From Streptomyces beihaiensis (lineage in GTDB: Bacteria; Actinomycetota; Actinomycetes; Streptomycetales; Streptomycetaceae), in the NCBI RefSeq assembly GCF_026274175.1, contig NZ_JAPHNL010000090.1, forward strand, positions 1 to 64,000: 64,000 nucleotides of DNA, written 5' to 3'. Under the pieces are notes generated by a model. That model worked only from the letters and a program-made list of their open reading frames with translations. It was not told the DNA's origin and searched no databases. Positions 25,705 to 33,730 of the stretch are shown here, one piece after another. Both the position numbers and the translations under genes were made by a program. How positions within the stretch are numbered: position 1 is the first letter of the stretch; every line of letters begins with the position of its first letter.

Positions 25705-26051
25705 CCCTCCCCCTCGGCCCACGGCTTGCGGCGCCGCAGCCGCCCGCGCACCTTGGCGAGGACGAGCTCGTCCGGCACCACTCCGTACACCGTGCTGTCA
25801 CCCCCGGCGGCCGCGTTGTCCCCGAGGACCCACCAGCCGCCGTCGCGCCGCTCGGCGGCCCGCTTCACGACGAGCAGATCCTGCTGGAACGGGTGGCGCA
25901 ACACGACGACGTCACCCGGACGCACCCGAGCGCCGTGCTGCACCAGCATCCAGTCACCGGGGTACAAAGTGGGCACCATGGACGGGCCCTCCACCTCGAT
26001 GATCTGAAACGGCACCTTGGCCTCGCGCACTTCCTCGATCGCCTCGGGCAT
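25590..26051 (-). CDS. sodX: SodX, nickel SOD maturation protease
   Basis: This 153-aa S26 signal-peptidase-like enzyme removes the N-terminal extension of the Ni-SOD precursor so that the Ni-hook histidine becomes residue 1. The catalytic Ser is in VEGPSMVPTLYPGDW and the Lys in DLLVVKRAAER; GWWVLGDNAAAGGDS is the downstream S26 box. No membrane segment is present, consistent with cytoplasmic action. GGGAGG precedes the ATG at 26051. It diverges from sodN with 145 bp between starts. The C-terminal 38 codons overlap the CGNR gene tail to tail; the ending SASRRLRAR looks authentic for SodX, so the overlap is probably real. Confidence 0.9.
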   Translation of the reverse strand: MPEAIEEVREAKVPFQIIEVEGPSMVPTLYPGDWMLVQHGARVRPGDVVVLRHPFQQDLLVVKRAAERRDGGWWVLGDNAAAGGDSTVYGVVPDELVLAKVRGRLRRRKPWAEGEGQRSVTAVVAWLLSAVRPVGPVLSGRPGRSASRRLRAR

Positions 26052-26196
26052 CAGACAACCTCCCCGGTCCCATCGTCCACCAGTCCCAGGCTCACCCTGG
26101 ACTTTTGTCCTAAGCCCCCGGGGGCACCCGAGAAAACCGGTGCGGCACGGAGTAGTGTCCCACCTGAGAAGACGATCACGAGGAAGGAACAGCTTC

Positions 26197-26592
26197 ATGC
26201 TTTCCCGCCTGTTCGCCCCCAAGGTGAAGGCCAGCGCCCACTGCGACCTGCCCTGCGGCGTGTACGACCCGGCCCAGGCCCGCATCGAGGCCGAGTCGGT
26301 CAAGGCCGTCCAGGAGAAGATGGGCGCCAACGACGACCCGCACTTCCAGGCCCGCGCCACCGTCATCAAGGAGCAGCGCGCCGAGCTCGCCAAGCACCAC
26401 GTCTCGGTGCTGTGGAGCGACTACTTCAAGCCCCCGCACTTCGAGAAGTACCCGGAGCTGCACCAGCTGGTCAACGACGCCCTGAAGGCCCTCTCGGCCG
26501 CCAAGGGCTCGACGGACCCGGCCACGGGCCAGAAGGCGCTGGACTACATCGCCCAGATCGACAAGATCTTCTGGGAGACCAAGAAGGCCTGA
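26197..26592 (+). CDS. sodN: Nickel superoxide dismutase precursor
   Basis: This 131-aa protein dismutates superoxide in the cytoplasm. A 14-residue pro-sequence (MLSRLFAPKVKASA) precedes the Ni-hook HCDLPCGVY, whose His1, Cys2 and Cys6 bind nickel after cleavage by SodX. The remaining four-helix body (QARIEAESVKAVQEKM through KALDYIAQIDKIFWETKKA) is full length. AGGAAGG lies upstream of the ATG. A possible -10 TAGTGT is at 26153-26158. Its 3' UTR and terminator have been interrupted by an insertion sequence. Confidence 0.97.
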   Translation: MLSRLFAPKVKASAHCDLPCGVYDPAQARIEAESVKAVQEKMGANDDPHFQARATVIKEQRAELAKHHVSVLWSDYFKPPHFEKYPELHQLVNDALKALSAAKGSTDPATGQKALDYIAQIDKIFWETKKA

Positions 26593-26593
26593 C

Positions 26594-26647
26594 CGAGAAC
26601 CGGTTGACCACTGGTTCTCGACGACCGGCGGGCGGTGCACCCCCGCC
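26594..26647 (+). other. Structured sodN 3' UTR (position of the s-SodF type sRNA)
   Basis: Directly after the sodN stop, CGAGAACC (26594-26601) pairs with GGTTCTCG (26613-26620), and GGCGGG (26627-26632) pairs with CCCGCC (26642-26647). In S. coelicolor the sodN 3' UTR yields the small RNA s-SodF, which silences sodF under nickel sufficiency. Whether this segment serves the same role cannot be shown without the sodF sequence of this strain. Confidence 0.4.
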
Positions 26648-26714
26648 AGTCAAGGGTTGCCCGAGGGGGCCCGACCGGACGATCCCGACGCTGTTGGTTT
26701 ATTCGGGCCCTTGA

Positions 26715-28383
26715 TCACTTCGCCCCGTCGAGCGTCAGCTCGGCGGGGCGAAGTGCTGCGAAGTGGCTGGTGCGGGTGCGGGCCCTGGGTGTGTCGGTGA
26801 GGTGGGCGTCGATGCGGGCGAGGTTGAGGGCGGCGCCGGTGAGCTGGTGCTGGAGGCTGGTTTTCGCCAGGCCCTGGTAGCGGGATCTGCGCAGGCCGCA
26901 GCGGCCGACGCCCTGGGAGATGGTGCCTTCGACGCCGGCCCGGATCTTGTAGCGGTCCTTCCAGCTATCGGTCTGCTGCCTGGTGCGGGCGGCCTGGACG
27001 ACTTCGTGTTCGGCGCGCTGTCGCAGGGTGATCTCGCGGCGTTCGGCCTTCGGCGAGCTGACGCAGTCGCGCAGGCTGGGGCAGGAGCGGCAGTCGGCCG
27101 GGCTGAAGCGGACCCGGATCACCGGCAGGCCCTGCTGTGAGTGCCGGTGATGCCACTGGGTGCTGGTGACACCGTTCGGACAGGTGACCCGCTCGTGCTC
27201 CCAGTCGACGGTGAAGGCGTCCTGCCCGAACGGGCCACCGCTCTGGGCGGTGGTGTTGCCGACCATCGGGCCCTGGAGATCGACGCCGTGGTCGGTGCGG
27301 GCGGCCACGACCTGGGCCGCTGTGGGATATCCGGCATCGACCCAGTGTTCACCGGGCAGGCAGTCACGTGCGGCCAGACCGGCGTGGACGACAGCGGCCA
27401 TCCGGTCGTCCGGGACGGTGGCGACGGTGGTGGCCACGTTCGTGATCAGGTTCGGGGCATCGGGCTCGCAGGTCTCGGTGAGGTGGACCTTGTAGCCGTC
27501 CCAGAAGGTGTCGCGTTTGACGCTGCCCCGCGCCTCGATGTCATAGGGAGTGACCAGGCGCATCGCGCCCGGCGGCCGGTCTTTTGGGTCCCGCCGCCCC
27601 ACCTCGCCGTCCACCAGGTGGAAGGACTGCACCCACGCCTGCCGCAGGGTCTGGACCTCGTCCAGCCTGCGCAGGGCGGCTGGGGCGGTGGGGGCGAAGA
27701 CCGCCTCAAGCAGACGCATGCCATCCCTGCCGATCCGCAGGCCCACCTCGTCCCGCTTGGTGCGGGCCTGGGGAAACCGGGAGTCCTCGGCCCGCGTCGC
27801 GTAGTGCCTGAACCAGTCCGGTTCCGCGATACCGGCCAGCCACTCGGGGGCCTGTTCGGCCAGCGCGTTCAACGCCGAGCGCAGTGTTTCGCAGACCATC
27901 TCCAGCCAGCACAGCTGACGGGCCGCGGACAGCACGTGCGTGGAGTCGGTGCGGGCCCGGCCGGCCGTTTTCAGCAGGCCCTTGTCCCGGGCCGCGGCCA
28001 GGATGCCGTCCAGCACCCGCCGCCCTGCGTCCGCCTCGACCAGCCGGTCCCGGAACTCCGACAGCACCGAGAAGTCGAAGCCGGGATCGGCCAGTTCCAG
28101 AGCGAGGGCGTACTTGAAGTCGATCCTCGCCCGCACCGCCTCCGCAGCCTGCCGGTCGGTGAGCCCCTCAACGAACTGCAACACCAACACCAACACCAGC
28201 CGCCCCGGTGACCAGGCAGGCTTCCCCCCGCACCGCAAACAGGTCCGCGAACTGCTCATCGGTGAACAGCGGCCCCAGCTCGTTCCGGACCCGGATCGCC
28301 AGGCTCCCCTTCGGGAACGCGGCCCGAGCCACCCGCACCGTCTCCGCCGGGATCTCCCCAGACCCCTTCGGCTGCATCGACAT
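26715..28383 (-). pseudogene. IS1182-type transposase, interrupted by a frameshift
   Basis: The protein reads as a DDE transposase of the IS1182 group: an N-terminal DUF772-type domain (IPAETVRVARAAFPKGSLA, then LVLVLQFVEGLTDRQAAEAV), TDSTHVLSAAR with the first catalytic Asp, HWVDAGYPTAAQ with the second, and the C-terminal DDE_Tnp region (RYKIRAGVEGTISQGVGR, with the last Glu). The first 50 or so residues are in one frame (ATG 28383) and the rest in another. The break lies at a run of six C on the plus strand (28224-28229); removing one base restores VRGKPAWSPGRL. I therefore call it inactive, barring a sequencing error or programmed shift. Confidence 0.85.
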
Positions 28384-28404
28384 CCGCACCCACCCCATAC
28401 GACA

Positions 28405-28447
28405 ACGTCGGCCTTCAAGACCACAACCGGGTCTTGAAGGCCGACGT
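28405..28447. other. Hairpin inside the right end of the IS, upstream of the transposase
   Basis: An 18-bp perfect stem (28405-28422 with 28430-28447, core GGCCTTCAAGACC) has a 7-nt loop. It lies between the right inverted repeat and the transposase start. In other IS families similar hairpins block translation from outside transcripts or terminate them; the same protective role is inferred here. Confidence 0.6.
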
Positions 28448-28526
28448 CACGCAGGGCCCGAATAAACCAACAGCGTCGGACGATCCCGGTCGGGCCCCTT
28501 CGGTTCGCGGCCGCAGTCGTAATCGC

Positions 28527-28553
28527 CGCGGTCGCGGTCGCAGTCGCGGTCGC
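28527..28553. repeat. Hexanucleotide tandem repeat GCGGTC/GCAGTC
   Basis: Four to five units of CGCGGT/CGCAGT type stand just outside the IS. No gene is seen between the element and the GNAT gene (28504-28737). Confidence 0.5.
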
Positions 28554-28737
28554 GCGAGGTCCGCTCACACCGAACCGCCCGAGGCCGGCACCGCCCGTGC
28601 CGCAGGCGGGCCCGGTGTGCGGAATCATCCGCGCGGGCGAGCCCGGCGAAACCGGCCGGCACGTCGGCCGCCACCACTCCGGCCCCGGCCCGAGCCGCTC
28701 CGGCTCCCGCGGCCCCTGCGCGGGGTGGCACGCGCCG

Positions 28738-29340
28738 TCAGCCGTCCCTCGGCTCCCGCCACATGGGCCACATCGTCGGCCCGCCGGGCAGATCGATGGC
28801 CCGGCCGGTGAACGCGAAGCCGAGCCGTTCGTACAGGGCGCGGCTGCGTGGGTTGCTGGCCTCGAGGTAGGCGGGCAGCCCCTCGCGGTCGCAGCGCTCC
28901 AGGACCGGCGACATCAGCGCGGTGCCGAGCCCTTGCCCCTGCCGTCCGGGGGCCACCCCGATCATCCACAGGTAGACGTGCGCCCGGCCGGCCGGGTGCG
29001 CCTCCTGGGTCCACCTGGCTATCTGCTCGACGCGCTCGTTGCCGGGGTCGACAGCCGCCCGCACCTGGGCGGGCACGTCTTCGTCCGCCTCGCCCGCGTG
29101 CGGCTCGTCCGGTACGTCCACCCACAGCGCGACCGCCGAACCGTCGACGGCCAGGTCGATGTACCCGTCGGCGAACGTGGCGTCGGTGAACGCCGCCATC
29201 AGCCCCGCATGCCGCTCCCGCCGGTGGGCGAGCCCGGGAAAGACCCAGCCGCTGACGGGATCGTCCATGAACGCCTCGTCGAGCACGCGGACGACCAGGT
29301 CCCGGTCCTCCGCCTCGGCCCTTCTGATCAGCACACCCAC
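28738..29340 (-). CDS. GNAT family N-acetyltransferase
   Basis: The protein has 200 aa with the GNAT fold: IRRAEAEDRDLVVRVLDEAF at the start, the acetyl-CoA motif A WMIGVAPGRQGQGLGTALM (Q/RxxGxG/A loop), and the motif B region AYLEASNPRSRALYERLGF. The GTG at 29340 is preferred because GGGAG lies eight bases upstream and the family core begins immediately; an upstream in-frame ATG would add 48 low-complexity residues. Its substrate is unknown. It lies on the same strand as the encapsulin-polyprenyl synthase pair, but 230 bp separate them. Confidence 0.85.
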   Translation of the reverse strand: MGVLIRRAEAEDRDLVVRVLDEAFMDDPVSGWVFPGLAHRRERHAGLMAAFTDATFADGYIDLAVDGSAVALWVDVPDEPHAGEADEDVPAQVRAAVDPGNERVEQIARWTQEAHPAGRAHVYLWMIGVAPGRQGQGLGTALMSPVLERCDREGLPAYLEASNPRSRALYERLGFAFTGRAIDLPGGPTMWPMWREPRDG

Positions 29341-29570
29341 ACGTACCACTCCCGCCTCGCCGTGCCCGAGACCGAGGCCGAGCCACTGGCGGCCCAACAA
29401 GCTTGCGCCGCTTGCCTGTTGGGGCCCTGGCCGGTCCGGCTTCTTCCGTCGGACAGACCCTAGGCCATGCCCGGTCAGAGCCACCGCGAGACCCCCTGCG
29501 GAGTACCGCCGCCGGGCATGGCCTGCCGGGGCACGGCCCGCCGCCGCGCGGACCGGGCCCCGGTTTCCGC

Positions 29571-30743
29571 TCAGTGCCCGCGTCGCGTCACGAACTCCGC
29601 CAGCGCCAGCAGCCCGTCGGCCGCGGCGGGCACGGGTACCGCCTGCGACAACTGGTGCACCGCACGGGACATCTGGTCCGCGGCCTGCGTCTGTGCCCAG
29701 TCACGGCCGCCGGCCCGCTCCACGGCCTGGGCCATCGCGGCCAGTTCGGTGTCGCTCTCCTTTCCCGTGCCCGGCGGCCCGTACAGTTCGGTCAGCTCCG
29801 CGGCGGCCGGCCCCCCGGCGACCAGTGCGGCGACGACCGGCAGGGACTTCTTGCGTACGGCCAGGTCGGCCCCGGCCGGCTTGCCGGTGCGGGCCGGGTC
29901 GCCCCAAATGCCGATGACGTCGTCGATCAACTGGAAGGCCAGGCCCGCGGCTCGCCCGAACGCGTCGAGCGCCGCGACCTCGGCCTCACCCGCTCCGGCG
30001 TACAGCCCGCCGAGCGCGCACGCACAGCCCAGGAGCGCCCCGGTCTTGGCCTCCGCCATGGCCAGGGTCTCCTTCAACGTCACCTCCGCGGGATCGCGTC
30101 TTTCCAGGGCCACATCCGTGGACTGGCCCGCGCACAGCTCCACGACACAGGCGGCGAGCCGCGCGGCGGCGGCCGGGCCCGCCGGGTGCCGGTCCTCGGC
30201 GAGCAGCCGCTGCGCCTGGGCCTGGAGCGCGTCGCCCGCGAGGATCGCGTCGGCGTCCCCGAACACGGTCCACGCGGTCGGCCGGTGCCGGCGCGTGGCG
30301 TCGCGGTCCATCACGTCGTCGTGCAGCAACGTGAAGTTGTGGGTCAACTCCACGGCCGTCGCCGCACGCACCGCACGGTCGGGCTGCCCGCCGAGGGCGC
30401 GCGCCGCGGCGAGGACCAGCGCCGGACGGACGGCCTTGCCCGCGTGACCGGCAGCCGGTGTGCCGTCGGCGTGCTCCCAGCCGAAGTGGTACAGCGCGAC
30501 ACGCCGCAGCGTTCCCGGCAGGGCCTCTACGGATCGTCTCAGCTCGGGGTCGACCGCCGCCCTGGTGCGCGCCAGGATCGCTGTCGCCTCCTGCGTGCCG
30601 TACCCGTCGTGGCCATCGGCACGCGCTCCGGGCCCCGGCTCCCGGTCGCGGTCGGCTCCCCGCTGTATCCGGTCTCCTTCCCGGTCCGCCGCGTCCGGCC
30701 CTGTCGGCTCTGCTGACACTCGCGTCTCCGTCGTCTGCGTCAC
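29571..30743 (-). CDS. Polyprenyl (isoprenyl) diphosphate synthase, probable encapsulin cargo
   Basis: This 390-aa trans-prenyltransferase condenses IPP with allylic diphosphates. The first aspartate-rich motif is LLHDDVMDRD (about 141-148). The second is LIDDVIGIWGD, where the third Asp of DDxxD is replaced by Gly, as in the actinobacterial subgroup continuing TGKPAGADLAVRKKS. Residues 1 to about 52 are disordered-looking (rich in Gly, Asp, Arg, Glu, Pro) and precede the catalytic fold. Such tails act as cargo-loading domains for family 2 encapsulins. The gene lies 87 bp downstream of the 2B encapsulin gene on the same strand, which strongly suggests encapsulation. Product chain length cannot be read from sequence. 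Confidence 0.88.
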   Translation of the reverse strand: MTQTTETRVSAEPTGPDAADREGDRIQRGADRDREPGPGARADGHDGYGTQEATAILARTRAAVDPELRRSVEALPGTLRRVALYHFGWEHADGTPAAGHAGKAVRPALVLAAARALGGQPDRAVRAATAVELTHNFTLLHDDVMDRDATRRHRPTAWTVFGDADAILAGDALQAQAQRLLAEDRHPAGPAAAARLAACVVELCAGQSTDVALERRDPAEVTLKETLAMAEAKTGALLGCACALGGLYAGAGEAEVAALDAFGRAAGLAFQLIDDVIGIWGDPARTGKPAGADLAVRKKSLPVVAALVAGGPAAAELTELYGPPGTGKESDTELAAMAQAVERAGGRDWAQTQAADQMSRAVHQLSQAVPVPAAADGLLALAEFVTRRGH

Positions 30744-30830
30744 GGCATCACCTCGAAAGGCCGAGAAGGGCGGCCGGGCCGGGCCCCCGCCGCCGCGGGC
30801 GGGGACACGGGCCGAGCGGTGGGCGGGACG

Positions 30831-32237
30831 TCACCGCCACCGGCCGATCTCCACGTTCTCCAGGACACCGAGCGCATCGGGCACCAGGACCGCGGCCGAG
30901 TAGTACGTCGTGACCAGGTAGGAGATGATCGCCTGCTCGCTGATGCCCATGAACCGCACCGACAGGCTCGGCTCGATCTCGTCCGGGATGCCCGCCTGCC
31001 GCAGCCCGATGACGCCCTGCTCCTCCTCTCCCGTACGCATGCAGATGATCGAAGTGGTGCGCGCGTCCGACACGGGGATCTTGTTGCACGGGTAGATCGG
31101 CACGCCGCGCCAGGTCGGGATGCGGTTGCCCGCCACGTCGATGCTCTCGGGCACGAGGCCCCGCTTGTTGCACTCACGGCCGAACGCGGCGATCGCCTTG
31201 GGGTGCGCCAGGAAGAGCTTCGACCCGCGCCGCCTGCTGAGCAGCTCGTCCATGTCGTCCGGGCTGGGCACCCCGTCGTGCGGCTGCAGCCGCTGGTCGT
31301 ACTCGCAGTTGCTGAGCAGACCGAACTCCTTGTTGTTGATGAGCTCGTGCTCCTGGCGCTCCTTCAACGCCTCGACGGTGAGCCGGAGCTGGTGCTCCGT
31401 CTGGTTCATGGGCTGGTTGTAGAGGTCCGCCACGCGTGAGTGGATGCGCAGGACGGTCTGCGCCACGCTCAGTTCGTACTCGCGCGGGGCGGATTCGTAG
31501 TCGACGTACGTGCCGGGGATGACCGCCTCGCCGACGTGGCCGGCGGAGAGGTCGATCTCCTTCTCGCCGTACTTGTTCGTCCGCTGCTCGGGGGCCGAGC
31601 GCAGCTGCTGCAGGTGGGCCTGGAGCGCGTCCGAGCCCGCCGCCACCTGCTCGAAGTCCCGGCGGGGCAGGGTGAGCACGGTGCACGCGGTGGCCGCGCG
31701 GGCGGTGTACTCCCAGATGGTCTCCGCGTCGACGAGGGCCTGCTCGCCGAAGTACGCGCCGTCCGCGAGGACGCCGAGCACGGCGTCGTCCCCGTACGGG
31801 CCGGTGCCGACCTTCTCCACTCGGCCGTGCGCGAGCAGGTGGACCTCGTCGGCCTGACTGCCGAACGAGGCGATCACGTCGCCCGCCGCGAACTCCCGCT
31901 GGATGCAGCGGTCGGCGAGCGCGCCGAGCACGTCGCCGTCCTCGAAGTGCCGCAGGGCGGGCAGCTCGCCCAGCTCGGCGGGGACCACACGGACCGAGTC
32001 CCCGGTCTTCACGAACGTGATGCGCCCGTCTCCGACCGTGTAACTGAGTCGCCGGTTCACGCGGTAAGTGCCGCCCTGCACGTTCACCCAGGGCAGGGTC
32101 CGCAGCAGCCAGCGGGAGCTGATCTCCTGCATCTGTGGTGCGGACTTGGTGGTGGTGGCCAGATTCCGCGCGGCGGACGTGCCGAGACTCTTCTGAGTTC
32201 CCGGCCGCTCCGAGCGGATCTCTTCGCCTACCGACAT
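30831..32237 (-). CDS. Family 2B encapsulin shell protein with cyclic-nucleotide-binding domain (EshA-like)
   Basis: The protein has 468 aa. An N-terminal arm (1-95, [23 protein letters not shown]) is followed by an inserted cNMP-binding domain (about 97-205: [20 protein letters not shown], then [13 protein letters not shown] and [14 protein letters not shown]). The HK97-type shell domain follows, with [33 protein letters not shown] and the C-terminal [23 protein letters not shown]. This layout defines family 2B encapsulins and matches EshA of Streptomyces griseus and its SCO5249-type paralogue. It should self-assemble into a virus-derived compartment, possibly gated by a nucleotide ligand, and package the adjacent synthase. 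The FGE...RAA phosphate-binding cassette is largely kept. GGGAGGG precedes the ATG. Confidence 0.9.
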   Translation of the reverse strand: MSVGEEIRSERPGTQKSLGTSAARNLATTTKSAPQMQEISSRWLLRTLPWVNVQGGTYRVNRRLSYTVGDGRITFVKTGDSVRVVPAELGELPALRHFEDGDVLGALADRCIQREFAAGDVIASFGSQADEVHLLAHGRVEKVGTGPYGDDAVLGVLADGAYFGEQALVDAETIWEYTARAATACTVLTLPRRDFEQVAAGSDALQAHLQQLRSAPEQRTNKYGEKEIDLSAGHVGEAVIPGTYVDYESAPREYELSVAQTVLRIHSRVADLYNQPMNQTEHQLRLTVEALKERQEHELINNKEFGLLSNCEYDQRLQPHDGVPSPDDMDELLSRRRGSKLFLAHPKAIAAFGRECNKRGLVPESIDVAGNRIPTWRGVPIYPCNKIPVSDARTTSIICMRTGEEEQGVIGLRQAGIPDEIEPSLSVRFMGISEQAIISYLVTTYYSAAVLVPDALGVLENVEIGRWR

Positions 32238-32498
32238 GACAGTGCCCTCCCGATGATGAACTGGCTTGCGCGGAACAGCCTTTCAGCACGGACGGTGGCG
32301 ATGCCATTACACAAACGAGCGGGAATGGATCACTCGCAGACTGGGCATTGGTAGCACTTTTCGAATCCCGTTCGCCCCGGTCCGCCGGATTTGGAACTCG
32401 TTGCCCCCGACGGGCGTTGAGCCGGGTGAGAGACGCATCGCGCAACACGCGTCACACGTCACGCGGACAACAGCGCGTACGACAGCGAAGGAGAGATC

Positions 32499-32732
32499 AT
32501 GGCGGGCTTCCTGGACCGTGCCAAGGAGCAGGCGCAGCGCGGGCTGACGCAGGGAAAGCAGAAGCTGGACGAGGTGCAGGCGCAGCGGGCGGGCGCCGAC
32601 CTGCTCAAGCAGTTGGGCGCGGCCTACTACGCCGAACAGCGCGGCAGCGGCGGTGCGGAGGCCACGCAGCGGGCGCTGCAGGCCGTGGAGGCCCACATCG
32701 CGGCACACGGGGACGGGTTCCTGCGCGGCTGA
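32499..32732 (+). CDS. Small conserved hypothetical protein
   Basis: This 77-aa protein (FLDRAKEQAQRGLTQGKQKL, then AGADLLKQLGAAYYAEQRG) is mostly helical and charged, without cysteines or membrane segments. It resembles short conserved actinobacterial proteins of unknown role. AAGGAGAG before the ATG and codon bias support it as real. It diverges from the encapsulin gene across 260 bp, where I saw no clear promoter motif. Confidence 0.75.
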   Translation: MAGFLDRAKEQAQRGLTQGKQKLDEVQAQRAGADLLKQLGAAYYAEQRGSGGAEATQRALQAVEAHIAAHGDGFLRG

Positions 32733-32788
32733 GCGGGTCCGCCCCCTCCCCCGCTCTTCCCGTCGCGGGCCGGGCAGGGGCCGGACGC

Positions 32789-33730
32789 ATGTACGAGAAT
32801 GGTCCGGTGCCCCTGCCCACCACCGCCGCTCTGCGCCCCCGGCTGCCGTCGCCGCTCACCGAGGCCGACGACGACCGCTTCGCGCGGCACGGCGTGCGCC
32901 TGCTGCTCAAGCGGGACGACCTGATCCACCCGGACCTGGTCGGCAACAAATGGCGCAAACTCGTACCGAACCTGGAGGCGGCCCGGGGCCGGACCGTCGT
33001 CACGTTCGGGGGCGCGTACTCCAACCATCTGCGGGCGACGGCCGCCGCGGGCCGGCTGCTCGGCCTGCCCACGATCGGTGTCGTGCGCGGCCATGAGCTC
33101 GCCGACCGCCCGCTCAACCCGTCGCTGACCCGCTGTGTCCGCGACGGCATGCGGCTGCGTTTCGTCGACCGGTCGACGTACCGGCGAAAGCACGACCCTG
33201 ACGTCCTGTCCGAGCTTCTGGACGCGACCGGCACCCGGGACGCGTACGTCGTCCCCGAGGGCGGCAGCAACCCTCTCGCCGTGCACGGCTGCGTGGAGCT
33301 GGGGCGGGAGCTGTGCGGCCGGGCGGACGTCGTCGCCGTGGCCTGCGGCACCGGTGGCACGCTCGCGGGACTGGCCGCCGGGCTCGCCCCCGACCAGCGC
33401 GCCATCGGCGTGCCGGTGGTCGGGGGCGGGTTCCTGGCCGCGGAGGTCCGCGCCCTGCAACAGGAGGCGTTCGGCGGGCCGCGCGGCACCTGGTCGGTGG
33501 ACGAGCGCTTCCGTTTCGGGGGGTACGCGCGCGTGCCGACGGAACTCGCCGCCTTCGCGGAGGACTTCGAGCAGCGCCACGGCATGCCGGTCGAACGTCT
33601 CTATGTCGCCAAAATGCTGTACGCCCTGGTCGCCCTGGTGAGCGAGGGGTCCCTCGCGCCGGGCACGACGGTCGCCGCGGTCGTCACGGGCGCGCCGGGG
33701 CCGGGCCCTCAGCCGTCGGCCTCCCGGTAG
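32789..33730 (+). CDS. PLP-dependent ACC deaminase / D-cysteine desulfhydrase family enzyme
   Basis: This 313-aa protein is of the tryptophan-synthase-beta fold group. LLKRDDLIHPDLVGNKWRKL carries the probable PLP lysine in NKWRKL. FGGAYSNHLRATAAAGRLLG is the ACC deaminase-like helix, VVPEGGSNPLAVHG and VACGTGGTLAGLAAGL the phosphate-binding regions. Family members desulfhydrate D-cysteine or open 1-aminocyclopropane carboxylate; the two cannot be separated here. The ATG at 32789 is supported by AGGGG; a GTG six codons later is an alternative. Its last 22 bp overlap the antiporter gene tail to tail. Confidence 0.8.
   Translation: MYENGPVPLPTTAALRPRLPSPLTEADDDRFARHGVRLLLKRDDLIHPDLVGNKWRKLVPNLEAARGRTVVTFGGAYSNHLRATAAAGRLLGLPTIGVVRGHELADRPLNPSLTRCVRDGMRLRFVDRSTYRRKHDPDVLSELLDATGTRDAYVVPEGGSNPLAVHGCVELGRELCGRADVVAVACGTGGTLAGLAAGLAPDQRAIGVPVVGGGFLAAEVRALQQEAFGGPRGTWSVDERFRFGGYARVPTELAAFAEDFEQRHGMPVERLYVAKMLYALVALVSEGSLAPGTTVAAVVTGAPGPGPQPSASR

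Larger units (their letters stand above)
26687..28477 (-). mobile_element. IS1182-family insertion sequence, 1791 bp, complete ends
   Basis: Perfect 24-bp terminal inverted repeats lie at 26687-26710 and 28454-28477 (outer end GACGCTGTTGG, inner end CGGGCCC). A 10-bp direct duplication, GGACGATCCC, flanks them at 26677-26686 and 28478-28487, so the boundaries are exact. The element encodes one transposase on the minus strand that fills almost its whole length, plus a hairpin near the right end. Perfect ends and duplication suggest a recent insertion. The transposase is frameshifted, so the element is probably not autonomous. Confidence 0.92.
26661..28503 (+). terminator. sodN terminator split by an insertion sequence
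   Basis: The left arm is 26661-26678 and the right arm 28486-28503. Joined without the insertion they form an 18-bp stem with one mismatch (shared core GGGGCCCGACCGG/CCGGTCGGGCCCC) and a 6-nt loop, ACGATC. The arms are now 1.8 kb apart, so the hairpin can no longer form near the sodN end. Confidence 0.75.

Noticed and set aside
28504-28737. A gene in the minus frame between the IS and the GNAT gene
   Set aside because: The frame is Ala/Arg/Gly low-complexity built on a hexanucleotide repeat, without ribosome binding site or domain.
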